From assembly GCA_017544805.1 (NCBI GenBank), contig JAFYDK010000013.1, forward strand, positions 23,475 to 87,474: a DNA stretch of 64,000 nucleotides, read 5' to 3'. Shown here piece by piece: positions 1 to 8,399 of the stretch; within the stretch, counting starts at the first letter, position 1; every line of letters starts with the position of its first letter. Origin of the DNA: Bacteroidales bacterium (GTDB taxonomy: Bacteria; Bacteroidota; Bacteroidia; Bacteroidales; UBA3824). Both the position numbers and the translations under genes were made by a program. Below the pieces are notes generated by a model that worked only from the letters and a program-made list of their open reading frames with translations, made no database searches and was not told where the DNA came from.

Positions 1-485
1 TTGATACTCCCGGCGCATACCCTGGTTCTGAGGCTGAAGAACGCGGTCAGGCTGAGGCAATCGCAAGAAACATTTATGAAATGTTCAGAATTAAAGTGCC
101 TATCGTATGTATCGTAATCGGTGAAGGTGCATCGGGCGGTGCTATCGGTATCGGTGTGGGTGATAGAGTTTTTATGTTGGAAAACACTTGGTATTCGGTT
201 ATTGCACCGGAGAGTTGTTCAAGTATTTTGTGGAGAAGTTGGGATTTCAAGCGTGAGGCAGCCGCAGCTTTGAAACTTACCTCTAACGATATGCTTAGCA
301 ATAAGTTAATTGACGGTGTTATAAAAGAACCTGATGGAGGCGCACACAGCAATCCTCAAGAAATGTATGCTACCGTTAAGAAAACTATACTTGATACAAT
401 CAACGAATTGGAAAAAATTCCGACTGAAGAATTATTGAAACAACGTTTGGATAAATTCTGCGCTATGGGCGTTTATAACGAATAA
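1..485 (+). CDS. accA: Acetyl-CoA carboxylase carboxyltransferase subunit alpha (3' part)
   Basis: This is the C-terminal part of AccA, which with AccD transfers CO2 from carboxybiotin to acetyl-CoA to make malonyl-CoA, the first step of fatty acid synthesis in the cytoplasm. The gene enters from the left edge; the frame starts at base 3. The first residues read [20 protein letters not shown], the signature of the crotonase-like alpha subunit, followed by a glycine-rich [15 protein letters not shown] loop typical of the CoA-binding fold. About 160 residues are present, roughly half of the usual 315-320. The C-terminus is normal. dnaB follows after 14 bases on the same strand, so the two are probably co-transcribed. 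Confidence 0.95.
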   Translation, partial: DTPGAYPGSEAEERGQAEAIARNIYEMFRIKVPIVCIVIGEGASGGAIGIGVGDRVFMLENTWYSVIAPESCSSILWRSWDFKREAAAALKLTSNDMLSNKLIDGVIKEPDGGAHSNPQEMYATVKKTILDTINELEKIPTEELLKQRLDKFCAMGVYNE

Positions 486-490
486 GGAGG
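484..490 (+). promoter_or_regulatory. Strong Shine-Dalgarno site for dnaB
   Basis: AAGGAGG begins inside the accA stop codon and ends 9 bases before the dnaB ATG. It is a near-perfect anti-16S match, which is uncommon among the genes of this window. Confidence 0.6.
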
Positions 491-499
491 AAACTGTTT

Positions 500-2047
500 A
501 TGCCGGCAACTGCAAATGAAAATAGTCAGCCCAAAAAACGCACAGACCGTTCTTTGGTAATTCATCAAAACGACCAATACGGAAGAATACCGCCGCATGA
601 TTTGGCTTTGGAGGAATTTGTACTCGGTGCTATAATGGTGGAGGAGGGCTCGGAAATTGACGTTTTCAATATTCTTTCTCCTGATAGTTTTTATACCGAT
701 GCCCACAGAAAAATTTATGAGGCAATTCTAAAACTTTCATCGGCACAACAGCCGATTGATATGTATACCGTCATTGAGCAGTTGTCGAAAAACGGGACAC
801 TCGAAGATGTCGGCGGTGCTTATTATATAGCATCACTGACAGAAAAAGTCGGTTCGGCGGCTCATCTTGAATTTCATTCAAGAATTCTTCAGCAAAAATA
901 TATTGCCCGTCAATTAATAAAAATTGCAACTGAAATCGAAGATCAATCATACGATCCGACAGCGGAAGTTGATGACATTTTGTCATATTCCGAAAAATCT
1001 ATTTTCGATTTGGCTAACGGTAACATCAAGACGCAAACCAAATCAATGTCAGATGTTTTGAAGGAATCTTTAAAACAAATTGAGGATGCGGGAAAACGTG
1101 AGGACGGCCTTTCCGGCGTGCCTTCGGGTTTTACCTCTTTGGACAAGATAACGCAGGGCTGGCAAAATTCCGATATGATTGTCGTTGCAGCACGTCCTGC
1201 GATGGGTAAAACGGCTTTCATTCTTTCAATGGCGCGTAATATGACGGTTAATTTCAAAATTCCCGTTCTTATTTTCTCCCTTGAAATGTCGGCGGTTCAG
1301 TTAGTGAACCGTTTAATAGTCAGCGAGTCAGAACTCTCTTCTGAAAAAATACGTACAGGTAAACTTGAGGATTACGAATGGACTCAATTAGACAACAAAA
1401 TCAAAAATCTTCAAGACGCACCTTTATATATAGACGATACGGCGGCAATTTCTCTTTTTGAATTGCGGTCAAAATGTATCCGTCTTAAAATGCAGCATAA
1501 TATCGGAATGGTTATGATTGACTATTTGCAACTTATGTCAGGTCCGCCTGAGGTAAGAGGCAACCGTGAACAGGAAGTTTCTACTATTTCCCGCGGTATC
1601 AAACAGTTAGCAAAGGAAATTAACGTGCCGATAATTGCATTGTCACAGCTTAGCCGTAGTACGGTTTCCAGAGGTGGAGATATGCGTCCTCAGCTTAACG
1701 ACCTTCGTGATTCGGGAGCTATTGAGCAGGATGCGGACATTGTTTGTTTTATTCACCGTCCCGAATATTATGGTATGCAACAAGATGCAGAGGGAAATTC
1801 TACTCAAGGTTTAGGACAGGTTATAATCGCAAAACACAGAAACGGTGCTACTTGCGATGTTAATTTAAGGTTTAGGGCGGAGTTCGCACGGTTTGAAGAA
1901 TGGGATTCTTTAGGTCTTAGTCAAGCCGGTTTGCCTGCTATTGACTCTTCAGGAAATGCTTCCGTGGAGCTAAGTTCCTCTATTGAAAGTTTGAGCGGTC
2001 TTGGTGTTCCTCCTCCTATTACGCCTATGGGTGATGCCCCGTTTTAA
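500..2047 (+). CDS. dnaB: Replicative DNA helicase DnaB
   Basis: DnaB is the hexameric 5'-3' helicase that unwinds DNA ahead of the replisome and binds primase. At 515 aa the length is normal for Bacteroidota. The N-terminal primase-interacting domain (about residues 30-130, starting with PPHDLALEEFVLGAIM) is followed by a linker and a RecA-like ATPase domain from about residue 190. Walker A reads ARPAMGKTAF, Walker B is around VMIDYLQLM, and the motif LRDSGAIEQDADIV is typical of the DnaB C-terminal domain. The last 35 residues are a low-complexity Ser/Pro tail. The start is fixed by the strong ribosome site just upstream. No intein is present. Confidence 0.97.
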   Translation: MPATANENSQPKKRTDRSLVIHQNDQYGRIPPHDLALEEFVLGAIMVEEGSEIDVFNILSPDSFYTDAHRKIYEAILKLSSAQQPIDMYTVIEQLSKNGTLEDVGGAYYIASLTEKVGSAAHLEFHSRILQQKYIARQLIKIATEIEDQSYDPTAEVDDILSYSEKSIFDLANGNIKTQTKSMSDVLKESLKQIEDAGKREDGLSGVPSGFTSLDKITQGWQNSDMIVVAARPAMGKTAFILSMARNMTVNFKIPVLIFSLEMSAVQLVNRLIVSESELSSEKIRTGKLEDYEWTQLDNKIKNLQDAPLYIDDTAAISLFELRSKCIRLKMQHNIGMVMIDYLQLMSGPPEVRGNREQEVSTISRGIKQLAKEINVPIIALSQLSRSTVSRGGDMRPQLNDLRDSGAIEQDADIVCFIHRPEYYGMQQDAEGNSTQGLGQVIIAKHRNGATCDVNLRFRAEFARFEEWDSLGLSQAGLPAIDSSGNASVELSSSIESLSGLGVPPPITPMGDAPF

Positions 2048-2100
2048 TATGTTTCCTTATTGTTGAGGCTTGGGTAAGAGAAAAACAAGAAACAAAGACT

Positions 2101-3357
2101 ATGAACAAAATACTATTAACCATATTATTATTTTTGTTGCCATATATGTCTTTCGGTTTAAAAATTTTGATACCGATGGACGAGGCGCAGACAAATCATT
2201 TGAAAGCCTACGGTGTTTGTTATGCTGTTTTGGAGAAAGGTGGTTCGGCACAGTGGCTTTTAAATTATCGCGGCGGAAGTTTTTTGACGGATTTTTCCGA
2301 GGACATTGCAAAAATTTGCAGGGTCAGAAACGTTAAATTTGAACAAATAGCCGATGCTGCAGCGGAGCATATCCTTTTAGAAATTTCGCAAAACGATGTT
2401 AATATGGAGCAGATAAAATTGGAAAAAGCTCCGAAAATTGCTGTTTATGCTCCTAAAACTTACAAACCTTGGGACGATGCCGTGATGCTTGTTTTAACAT
2501 ACGCTGAAATTCCTTACACCGTGGTTTATGATGAGGAGATTTTAACCGGTGAACTCTCAAAATACGATTGGTTACATGTTCACCATGAGGATTTTACGGG
2601 ACAGTTTGGAAAATTTTATGCTATGTACAAAAACGCTCCGTGGTACAAAAATCAAGTTACGGAATTTAACGCTTTGGCTCAGAAAATGGGTTTTAACAAG
2701 GTTTCGCAACTCAAACTTGCCGTTGCCAAAACGATGAAAGAATTTGTCGGAAACGGTGGTTTTATGTTTGCAATGTGTTCTGCAACTGACAGTTTTGACA
2801 TTGCTTTGGCAGCAGAGGGGGTTGATATTTGTCAGCCGATGTTTGACGGTGATCCTATTGATCCGGATTGTCAGAAAAAATTGGACTTTTCCAAAACGTT
2901 TGCTTTCAAGGACTTTACTTTGGAACTTAATCCTAACATTTACGAATATTCCGATATTGATGCAACACGAACAAGAAGAGTTACGCAGGATAACGATATT
3001 TTTACGCTTTTTGATTTTTCAGCGAAATGGGATCCCGTTCCTACGATGTTGTGTCAAAACCATGTTTCTGTGATTGACGGTTTTATGGGGCAGACAACGG
3101 CTTATAACAAAAAAGTTTTGAAATCTTCGGTTTTGATTATGGGCGAAAACAAAGCCGCTAACGAGGCGCGTTATATTCACGGGGAATACGAAAAGGGCAC
3201 GTGGACTTGGTATGCCGGACATGACCCTGAGGACTATACGCATTATGTTGGTGACAAACCTACGGATTTGGATTTGCACCCGAATTCACCGGGATTCCGT
3301 CTGATTCTCAACAACGTACTTTTCCCCGCTGCAAAAAAGAAAAAAATGAAAACCTAA
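2101..3357 (+). CDS. Conserved secreted Bacteroidota protein (homologues often misnamed asparagine synthetase B)
   Basis: This 418-aa protein has a signal peptide (MNKILLTILLFLLPYMSFG) and should be exported. The sequence after it, LKILIPMDEAQTNHLKAYGV, recalls a family I know from Bacteroidota genomes that is routinely labelled asparagine synthetase B. I see no N-terminal nucleophile Cys glutaminase domain and no PP-loop ATP site, so that name looks wrong. The middle carries a conserved-looking stretch with DDAVMLVLTYAEIPY, DWLHVHHEDFTGQFG and GFMFAMCSATDSFD, and the C-terminal part has YAGHDPEDYTHYVGD. The Cys and His residues could bind metal or form an active site, but this is a guess. 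Its 3' end overlaps the convergent DUF2752 gene by 4 bases. Function unknown. Confidence 0.8.
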   Translation: MNKILLTILLFLLPYMSFGLKILIPMDEAQTNHLKAYGVCYAVLEKGGSAQWLLNYRGGSFLTDFSEDIAKICRVRNVKFEQIADAAAEHILLEISQNDVNMEQIKLEKAPKIAVYAPKTYKPWDDAVMLVLTYAEIPYTVVYDEEILTGELSKYDWLHVHHEDFTGQFGKFYAMYKNAPWYKNQVTEFNALAQKMGFNKVSQLKLAVAKTMKEFVGNGGFMFAMCSATDSFDIALAAEGVDICQPMFDGDPIDPDCQKKLDFSKTFAFKDFTLELNPNIYEYSDIDATRTRRVTQDNDIFTLFDFSAKWDPVPTMLCQNHVSVIDGFMGQTTAYNKKVLKSSVLIMGENKAANEARYIHGEYEKGTWTWYAGHDPEDYTHYVGDKPTDLDLHPNSPGFRLILNNVLFPAAKKKKMKT

Positions 3358-3749
3358 AAGTCGAAAACATTTCTTAAAATCCAAAAAGCTATAATTGTAA
3401 TTAACAGAAAAGAACAAGCGTAAATTCCTGTTATTTGTTTTGAAAGTTTCGGAAATTTTTCTTCGATGAATTTTATTTTTAGGATTATAAGTAAGAAAAC
3501 ATAACCGGTCATCAAATACAAAAGCGGATTTTGTAAAAATGATTTTTTGATTTCTCCTTTCAATAGATAATGCAACGCCCTTTGACCGCCGCAACCCGGA
3601 CATTTGTAACCCGTTGCGGTATAAAAAATACATTTGGGCATTACTTTTGAATTTTCCGGATTGTTGTTATAATAAAATTTTAGGATTAGCACCATAATTA
3701 TTAATGCTGCTAATCCTAAAATTATTATGATTAATTGCTTTATTTTCAT
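3354..3749 (-). CDS. DUF2752 family small membrane protein
   Basis: A 131-aa protein with three predicted membrane segments: about residues 3-25, 75-95 and 108-128. Between the first two is a CPGCGGQRALHYLLKGE motif, the hallmark of the DUF2752 family (two Cys in CPxCGxxR). I chose the ATG at 3749; an in-frame start at 3851 would add 34 residues that overlap the upstream gene and look like non-coding shadow sequence. It follows the GYF_2/CD225 gene after 8 bases. The pairing of DUF2752 with a CD225/dispanin-type protein is common in Bacteroidota. The molecular role is unknown. Confidence 0.85.
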   Translation of the reverse strand: MKIKQLIIIILGLAALIIMVLILKFYYNNNPENSKVMPKCIFYTATGYKCPGCGGQRALHYLLKGEIKKSFLQNPLLYLMTGYVFLLIILKIKFIEEKFPKLSKQITGIYACSFLLITIIAFWILRNVFDF

Positions 3750-3757
3750 GAATTTTT

Positions 3758-4264
3758 TTATCGAAGGTGTGGTAACGCATTGAAAAATCCCACAACTACA
3801 ACGTACGTAATCATCGCAAGAAGTCCTAAAACAGCTCCTACGATAATCCATGTTTTAGCATCTTTGTATTTTTTGCGGGATTGTTCATAATTACCTTTTG
3901 CCCATTCTATTTCAGAACGGAGAGTCATTATGATTCCGACAATACCCGTTATGTTACAGCACAAGAAATTTGATATTACTGCCCAAACCAACAATGTTTG
4001 AAAATCAGGCGGTACTTGATAATTTTTTTCTCTACTATAATTGGAATTATTATAGTTGTTTGGCTGCGGCGGAATTATTTCGGACTGAGTATTAGTCATA
4101 TTGAGATTCAATGCCTCGAAAACTTCGGGGACATTTTTGGCTTTTGTCCATTTTTCCATACCCTCTGTCCAAATATCCGTTTCGGGAGTGATATTTTTTA
4201 TCAACTCCTGAAAATCTACCGGACCTTTTTGAGTGTTTCCTTCGTAATAAAAATACTGACTCAT
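3758..4264 (-). CDS. GYF_2 domain and CD225/dispanin-like membrane protein
   Basis: A 168-aa protein with two parts. Residues 1-50 form a GYF_2 (DUF4339) domain: MSQYFYYEGNTQKGPVDFQE and a WTEGMEKWTKA core are typical. A Pro/Asn/Gln-rich linker (about 55-85) leads to a CD225/dispanin-like region with two membrane segments (about 90-112 and 140-162) separated by a loop containing A-K-G-N-Y-E-Q-S-R-K-K. The gene lies 15 bases downstream of hom and 8 bases upstream of the DUF2752 gene, so the three form an operon. The GYF_2 domain may bind proline-rich partners; the role of the protein is not known. Confidence 0.85.
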   Translation of the reverse strand: MSQYFYYEGNTQKGPVDFQELIKNITPETDIWTEGMEKWTKAKNVPEVFEALNLNMTNTQSEIIPPQPNNYNNSNYSREKNYQVPPDFQTLLVWAVISNFLCCNITGIVGIIMTLRSEIEWAKGNYEQSRKKYKDAKTWIIVGAVLGLLAMITYVVVVGFFNALPHLR

Positions 4265-4279
4265 AAAATATTATCTTTT

Positions 4280-5575
4280 TTAGTAAAGTATCGGGAGAAT
4301 TTTCGGCTCTTCCAACAAAAGTTCAGGCCTTTCTTTCTTGATGTCTTCAATTGCCGCCTCTATTGTTTTAAGGCTGCAAGTGTCCGTCTCGATTGAGAAA
4401 TCAGCTGTTTCGCCCGAAAATCTGTTATGACCGACGGTTTCGATGTTGATGCCTTGTTTTCCAATGCAAGTTGTAATAAGACCTGTTGTACCGGGGAGGT
4501 TTTTGGTCTTGAAACTTACCAAATACGGGAACGAAATCTCTTTTGCATCGCCCAAAACGTATTGTTCTTTTTCGTTGTAAGTCTCTACCTCGCCATGTCT
4601 TGCTATGAAAACAATGTCAGAAACTATACTCATTGCCGTTTCCGTACTCCCCGCACCTTTACCGATGAGAAAATGAGTGTCTGAATATTTGTTGTCAAGT
4701 CTTACCGCGTTTACGGCGTAGTTTACTTTTGAAAGCGTATTGTCGTTTTTAACAGCCATTGGTCTTACGGTTGCGTAAACTTTTTTGTCTTTGAGTTTTG
4801 CAAGACAGATAAGTTTTATCGAAGCGTTGATTTCTTTTGCAAAATCCATATCGTTTTTGTTAATATCTTCGATGCCCACAACAGAAAGCTCTTGCATTGA
4901 AACTTTTAAGCCGTATGCTAATTTTATAAGGAGTATCAATTTGTGCGAAGCATCACCGCCGTTGATGTCTAACGAGGGGTCTGCCTCTGCATAACCGTTC
5001 TCTTGTGCTAATTTCAAGGCTTGTGCAAAATCAAGGTTTTGAAGTTGCATTTGTGTTAAAATATAATTTGAAGTGCCGTTCATAATACCGCTGACACTTT
5101 CAATAATATCGCCCGTAAAACACTCTTTGATGCCTTTGATAATCGGAATTGCACCGCATACGGCAGCCTCGTAGCCTAATTGGAGCTTGTTTTGAGCGGC
5201 TTGCGCAAAAATATCCGCACCGCGCTCTGCCAAAAGGGCTTTGTTGGCTGTAACCAAATGTTTGCCGTTTTTAAGGACTCTCAAACAAGTGTTGTGTACA
5301 AAATCGCTTTTGCCGCCCATTGTTTCAACAACGACGTCGATGTCTTTATCTTGGAGTATTTTGTCTATTGTAACGGGTTGCCCCTCTGCGAGAAAATATT
5401 TTTCTTCCAAGCCAAATCTTTTGATCGCAGCTTGCGGATTGAGTTCTGCAATGTATTTAAGGGAAATTTCCCTTTGGGCGCGTGCCGATAAAAGTTCTTT
5501 TTCTTTGGTAAGTATTTGCGCTACTCCGCCGCCTACTGTACCACAACCTAAAATCGCTATATTTAAAGGTTTCAT
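4280..5575 (-). CDS. hom: Homoserine dehydrogenase
   Basis: This enzyme reduces aspartate semialdehyde to homoserine with NAD(P)H, the branch point to threonine and methionine. The 431-aa length fits the monofunctional type with a C-terminal ACT domain. The Rossmann dinucleotide motif GCGTVGGGVAQIL is at residues 10-22. The substrate region has GIMNGTSNYILTQM and the catalytic segment GYAEADPSLDINGGDASHKL with the conserved Asp and Lys. The ACT domain spans about 345-420, starting near LPGTTGLITTCIGKQGINIE, and would bind threonine for feedback inhibition. It is the first gene of a three-gene leftward operon with two small membrane proteins. A metE-like gene and an Lrp-type regulator occur 10 kb away. 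Confidence 0.95.
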   Translation of the reverse strand: MKPLNIAILGCGTVGGGVAQILTKEKELLSARAQREISLKYIAELNPQAAIKRFGLEEKYFLAEGQPVTIDKILQDKDIDVVVETMGGKSDFVHNTCLRVLKNGKHLVTANKALLAERGADIFAQAAQNKLQLGYEAAVCGAIPIIKGIKECFTGDIIESVSGIMNGTSNYILTQMQLQNLDFAQALKLAQENGYAEADPSLDINGGDASHKLILLIKLAYGLKVSMQELSVVGIEDINKNDMDFAKEINASIKLICLAKLKDKKVYATVRPMAVKNDNTLSKVNYAVNAVRLDNKYSDTHFLIGKGAGSTETAMSIVSDIVFIARHGEVETYNEKEQYVLGDAKEISFPYLVSFKTKNLPGTTGLITTCIGKQGINIETVGHNRFSGETADFSIETDTCSLKTIEAAIEDIKKERPELLLEEPKILPILY

Positions 5576-5663
5576 CTAACTTATTTGATTTAAAAAATTT
5601 GGCGCAAGATAAGTTTTTTTTTTCTATAAATAAAATTTATTTTTATAACTTAACAATTTAGTT

Positions 5664-5671
5664 TAATTTTG
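5664..5671 (+). promoter_or_regulatory. Candidate -7 element for aroB
   Basis: TAATTTTG matches the Bacteroidota -7 consensus TAnnTTTG and lies 29 bases before the aroB ATG. The -33 position is T-rich but has no clear TTTG, so this is a half-supported promoter. Confidence 0.4.
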
Positions 5672-5699
5672 CCGCGGTTAGAAAAAATTATATAAGAAT

Positions 5700-6755
5700 A
5701 TGAATTTACCTCAAAATGTAGTCTGTAACTTGGACTTTCAAACGGAATTAAAAAAAGTTTTGGAAGGCTTTAACGGTAAAGTTTTTGTCTTAGTTGATGA
5801 AAATACTGAAAAGTTTTGTTTAAATAAACTTACCTTACTCGCTGAATATAAGACTAATGTAATTAAAATAAAAAGTGGCGAAGAACATAAAAACCTTAAT
5901 ACCCTTTCGCAAATTTGGTCACAAATGTCGGAATGTGGCGGTGATAGAAAAAGCCTTTTTATAAATCTTGGCGGTGGTGTTATCGGTGATATGGGCGGAC
6001 TTGCCGCATCACTTTTTAAACGCGGAATCCGTTTTATTAACATTCCTACGACGCTTTTAGCTCAGGTTGATGCTTCATGTGGGGGAAAACTCGCAGTTGA
6101 TTTCAACGGTTTGAAAAACGAAATTGGACTTTTTAGAAACCCTGATAAAGTGATTATCAGCACGGAATTTTTGAAAACTCTTGATGTTGAGCAGTTGAAA
6201 TCCGGCATGGCTGAAATGTTGAAACACGCACTTTTGTATAACGAGAAATATTTTTTTGAGTTGAAAGAGTTCAATCCTTTAAAACCCGATTATGCTTTGC
6301 TCAGCTCTTTGGTGGAGACCTCCGTTAAAATCAAAAACGAATTTGTAAGTTCAGACCCGACAGAAAAAGGTCTTAGAAAAATGCTTAATTTAGGTCATAC
6401 AATCGGTCATGCGATAGAGAGTTATTCGTTTGAAACCTCTTCACCCTTGCTTCATGGTCAGGCTGTGGCGGCGGGATTGGTTTGTGAGCTTTATCTTAGC
6501 AACAATTATTTGGATTTTCCGCACACAAAACTTATGGAAATCGTAAGATATATCAATGAACTTTACAAACCGTTTTTGTTCAAATTCGATACATACGAGT
6601 ACTTGTATTCGCTTATGACACATGACAAGAAAAACTCCGACGGACAAATTAATTTTTCACTTGTCAGCGATTTCGGTAAGTACAAATTCGACTGCAAATG
6701 CAAAAAAGATGATATTTTTCAAGCACTTTCATTTTATAATCAGATTAATCTTTAA
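5700..6755 (+). CDS. aroB: 3-dehydroquinate synthase
   Basis: AroB converts DAHP to 3-dehydroquinate, the second step of the shikimate pathway, using NAD and a divalent metal. The 351-aa sequence carries the family motifs in order: GGGVIGDMGGLAASLFKRG (NAD binding, about residues 97-115), IPTTLLAQVDASCGGKLAVD (about 121-140), MAEMLKHALLY, and LNLGHTIGHAIE with the two metal-binding His residues. The length is normal. It is divergent from hom across a 124-base AT-rich gap. The next gene starts 8 bases downstream, so they are probably co-transcribed. Confidence 0.96.
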   Translation: MNLPQNVVCNLDFQTELKKVLEGFNGKVFVLVDENTEKFCLNKLTLLAEYKTNVIKIKSGEEHKNLNTLSQIWSQMSECGGDRKSLFINLGGGVIGDMGGLAASLFKRGIRFINIPTTLLAQVDASCGGKLAVDFNGLKNEIGLFRNPDKVIISTEFLKTLDVEQLKSGMAEMLKHALLYNEKYFFELKEFNPLKPDYALLSSLVETSVKIKNEFVSSDPTEKGLRKMLNLGHTIGHAIESYSFETSSPLLHGQAVAAGLVCELYLSNNYLDFPHTKLMEIVRYINELYKPFLFKFDTYEYLYSLMTHDKKNSDGQINFSLVSDFGKYKFDCKCKKDDIFQALSFYNQINL

Positions 6756-6763
6756 AGAAAAAA

Positions 6764-7225
6764 ATGTATATTGACAATACTGTGAGTATGACCAGATGGA
6801 TGTTAGCTGAGATTTTAACACTCCTTTTCGGCATTGCGTTTATAATTTATTCGATGATGACCCCGGAATTAACACCGCTTGTTTTGGGTGTGTCATGTTT
6901 TGTAGTTCATGTTTTGCTGCTTGTTTACAGCCCTTGTTATTTTCATTATAATGACGAAAAAGACCCGTTGGAAATTCGTAGCGTTACGGCTTTTCCGCTT
7001 TTTAGAAAATATCGTCAGTATGGCATTCTGAAAAAAACTATTCAGAGTTATGAAATTACTCAAGGAATGTTCGGTTTGCAAAAATTTTTGACAATTACGA
7101 TTAAAGGTCTTGACCCTCAGACAAAGAAATCTACCGTTAAAAAAATTGAAAAAATCAATATTTCCATCTTGAAAAAAACTGCTGTTGAGGATTTGGAAAG
7201 AACTTTGAAAAGGTACGTAAAATAA
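6764..7225 (+). CDS. Small membrane protein of unknown function
   Basis: A 153-aa protein. Residues 10-32 and 36-58 are hydrophobic and probably form a membrane hairpin. The rest is a soluble, basic domain rich in beta-strand patterns (QSYEITQGMFGLQKFLTITI) ending in a helix (AVEDLERTLKRYVK). The layout, two N-terminal membrane segments followed by a roughly 90-residue beta-rich domain, resembles bacterial PH-like membrane proteins, but I see no decisive motif. It sits 8 bases after aroB and is likely translated from the same message. No function assigned. Confidence 0.6.
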   Translation: MYIDNTVSMTRWMLAEILTLLFGIAFIIYSMMTPELTPLVLGVSCFVVHVLLLVYSPCYFHYNDEKDPLEIRSVTAFPLFRKYRQYGILKKTIQSYEITQGMFGLQKFLTITIKGLDPQTKKSTVKKIEKINISILKKTAVEDLERTLKRYVK

Positions 7226-7238
7226 GGCATTATATTTG
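7204..7238 (+). promoter_or_regulatory. Candidate promoter for the LRR gene
   Basis: TTTG (7204-7207), 23 bases, then TATATTTG (7231-7238), a full match to TAnnTTTG. The spacer is slightly longer than the usual 19-21. The -33 box lies inside the end of the preceding gene. Confidence 0.4.
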
Positions 7239-7273
7239 CTCAAAAACAGGAAAAAAACTTTTTTTTTAACGCT

Positions 7274-8323
7274 ATGAAAATGAGATTTATAATTTTGACT
7301 TTGCTGATGTTTTTTTCGGCAGAGTTTTCGTCTTTTGCACAGCTTTTAACCCTTGAGCAGTTGGCACGACAAAGGGTTTACCGTTCTGTTAAAGACGCTG
7401 AGGCTACGCCTAATACTGTTTTGGTTTTGGATTTGAGCGATTCTCAGTTGAATGATTTGGAAACGGATATTACAAAGTTTCCTAATCTTCAGGCTTTGTA
7501 TCTTCAGTCAAATGATTTTGAAAGTTTGCCTGATGAAATTTTTTCGATGACAAAACTTCAAATGCTTTTTGTTGATGACAACAAATTAACGAGGATTTCT
7601 CCTAAGATAGCTAATTTGGTGAATTTGAAGATTTTATCGCTTGCCAACAATAAAATTACTTCAATTCCGCAAGAGGTCTTTTCGTTGAAAAATTTGGAAA
7701 TATTGAATCTTTCTGCTAATTCTATTTCTTCTTTGGAGCCTTCTGTGAAAAATCTTTCGCGTTTGAGGGAACTGACTTTGTCTTTCAATAAATTAACTTT
7801 TGTACCAAAAGAAATCGGAAACATTTCAACGCTTGAGTCTTTGGATTTGGCTGTCAATGACATTAAAACATTTCCTGAGGAGTTTTCCGCATTGAAAAAA
7901 TTATGTATTTTGCGTTTGGATAGTTGTAAAATCGGCGAGATTCCTCAAACTATACTTTCTTTGACGGGACTTGAATATTTGTCGATGTCAAATTGCGGTA
8001 TTGAAGAGTTTCCAAGCGGAATTTCTTCTTTGAAAACTTTGAAAACTTTGTTGCTCAGTGATAATCAAATTTCGTTGTTTTCAGAAGAAGTTTGTAAAAT
8101 GTCTGGTTTGAAAATCCTTGCTCTTGCCAATAATAAGATTTCAAGTATTCCCGGGACGATTACGAATATGACAAGTCTTTATGATATAAATCTTTGCGGA
8201 AACAAAATTTCAGAATTTCCGGCTCAGATGGAAGAAATGAACAATCTTATGATGATTGGACTTACCGGTACGGATGTTCAAATATTGAATTTTAAAATCC
8301 AATCCGAGAAAAAAGTTTATTGA
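7274..8323 (+). CDS. Secreted leucine-rich-repeat protein
   Basis: A 349-aa protein with a signal peptide (MKMRFIILTLLMFFSAEFSSFAQ) followed by about eleven to twelve leucine-rich repeats of roughly 23 residues from about residue 55 to 335. A typical unit is LKILSLANNKITSIPQEVFS, and the N-x-I and IP/FP positions recur in each repeat, as in the bacterial and plant-like typical LRR class. LRR arrays form curved solenoids that bind proteins or glycans, so a cell-surface or periplasmic binding role is likely. I see no lipobox, no transmembrane anchor and no clear type IX secretion C-terminal domain. It stands alone between aroB and the chemotaxis genes. Confidence 0.88.
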   Translation: MKMRFIILTLLMFFSAEFSSFAQLLTLEQLARQRVYRSVKDAEATPNTVLVLDLSDSQLNDLETDITKFPNLQALYLQSNDFESLPDEIFSMTKLQMLFVDDNKLTRISPKIANLVNLKILSLANNKITSIPQEVFSLKNLEILNLSANSISSLEPSVKNLSRLRELTLSFNKLTFVPKEIGNISTLESLDLAVNDIKTFPEEFSALKKLCILRLDSCKIGEIPQTILSLTGLEYLSMSNCGIEEFPSGISSLKTLKTLLLSDNQISLFSEEVCKMSGLKILALANNKISSIPGTITNMTSLYDINLCGNKISEFPAQMEEMNNLMMIGLTGTDVQILNFKIQSEKKVY

Positions 8324-8339
8324 TTTTTATCGAAAAAAA

Positions 8340-8371
8340 TTTGGATTTAAACAAAAAAGTATGTTATTTTG
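8340..8371 (+). promoter_or_regulatory. Candidate promoter for the cheR operon
   Basis: TTTG (8340-8343), 20 bases, then TTATTTTG (8364-8371), which matches TAnnTTTG at 7 of 8 positions counting the two free ones. It lies 28 bases upstream of the cheR ATG and would drive the run of + strand genes that follows. Confidence 0.45.
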
Positions 8372-8399
8372 AAACCGTAAAAGTATTAACGTCCTAAAG

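Noticed and set aside
3758..3851. Extended N-terminus for the DUF2752 protein
   Set aside because: The 34 extra residues are Cys/Arg-rich non-homologous sequence overlapping the upstream gene; the ATG at 3749 gives a clean membrane start.
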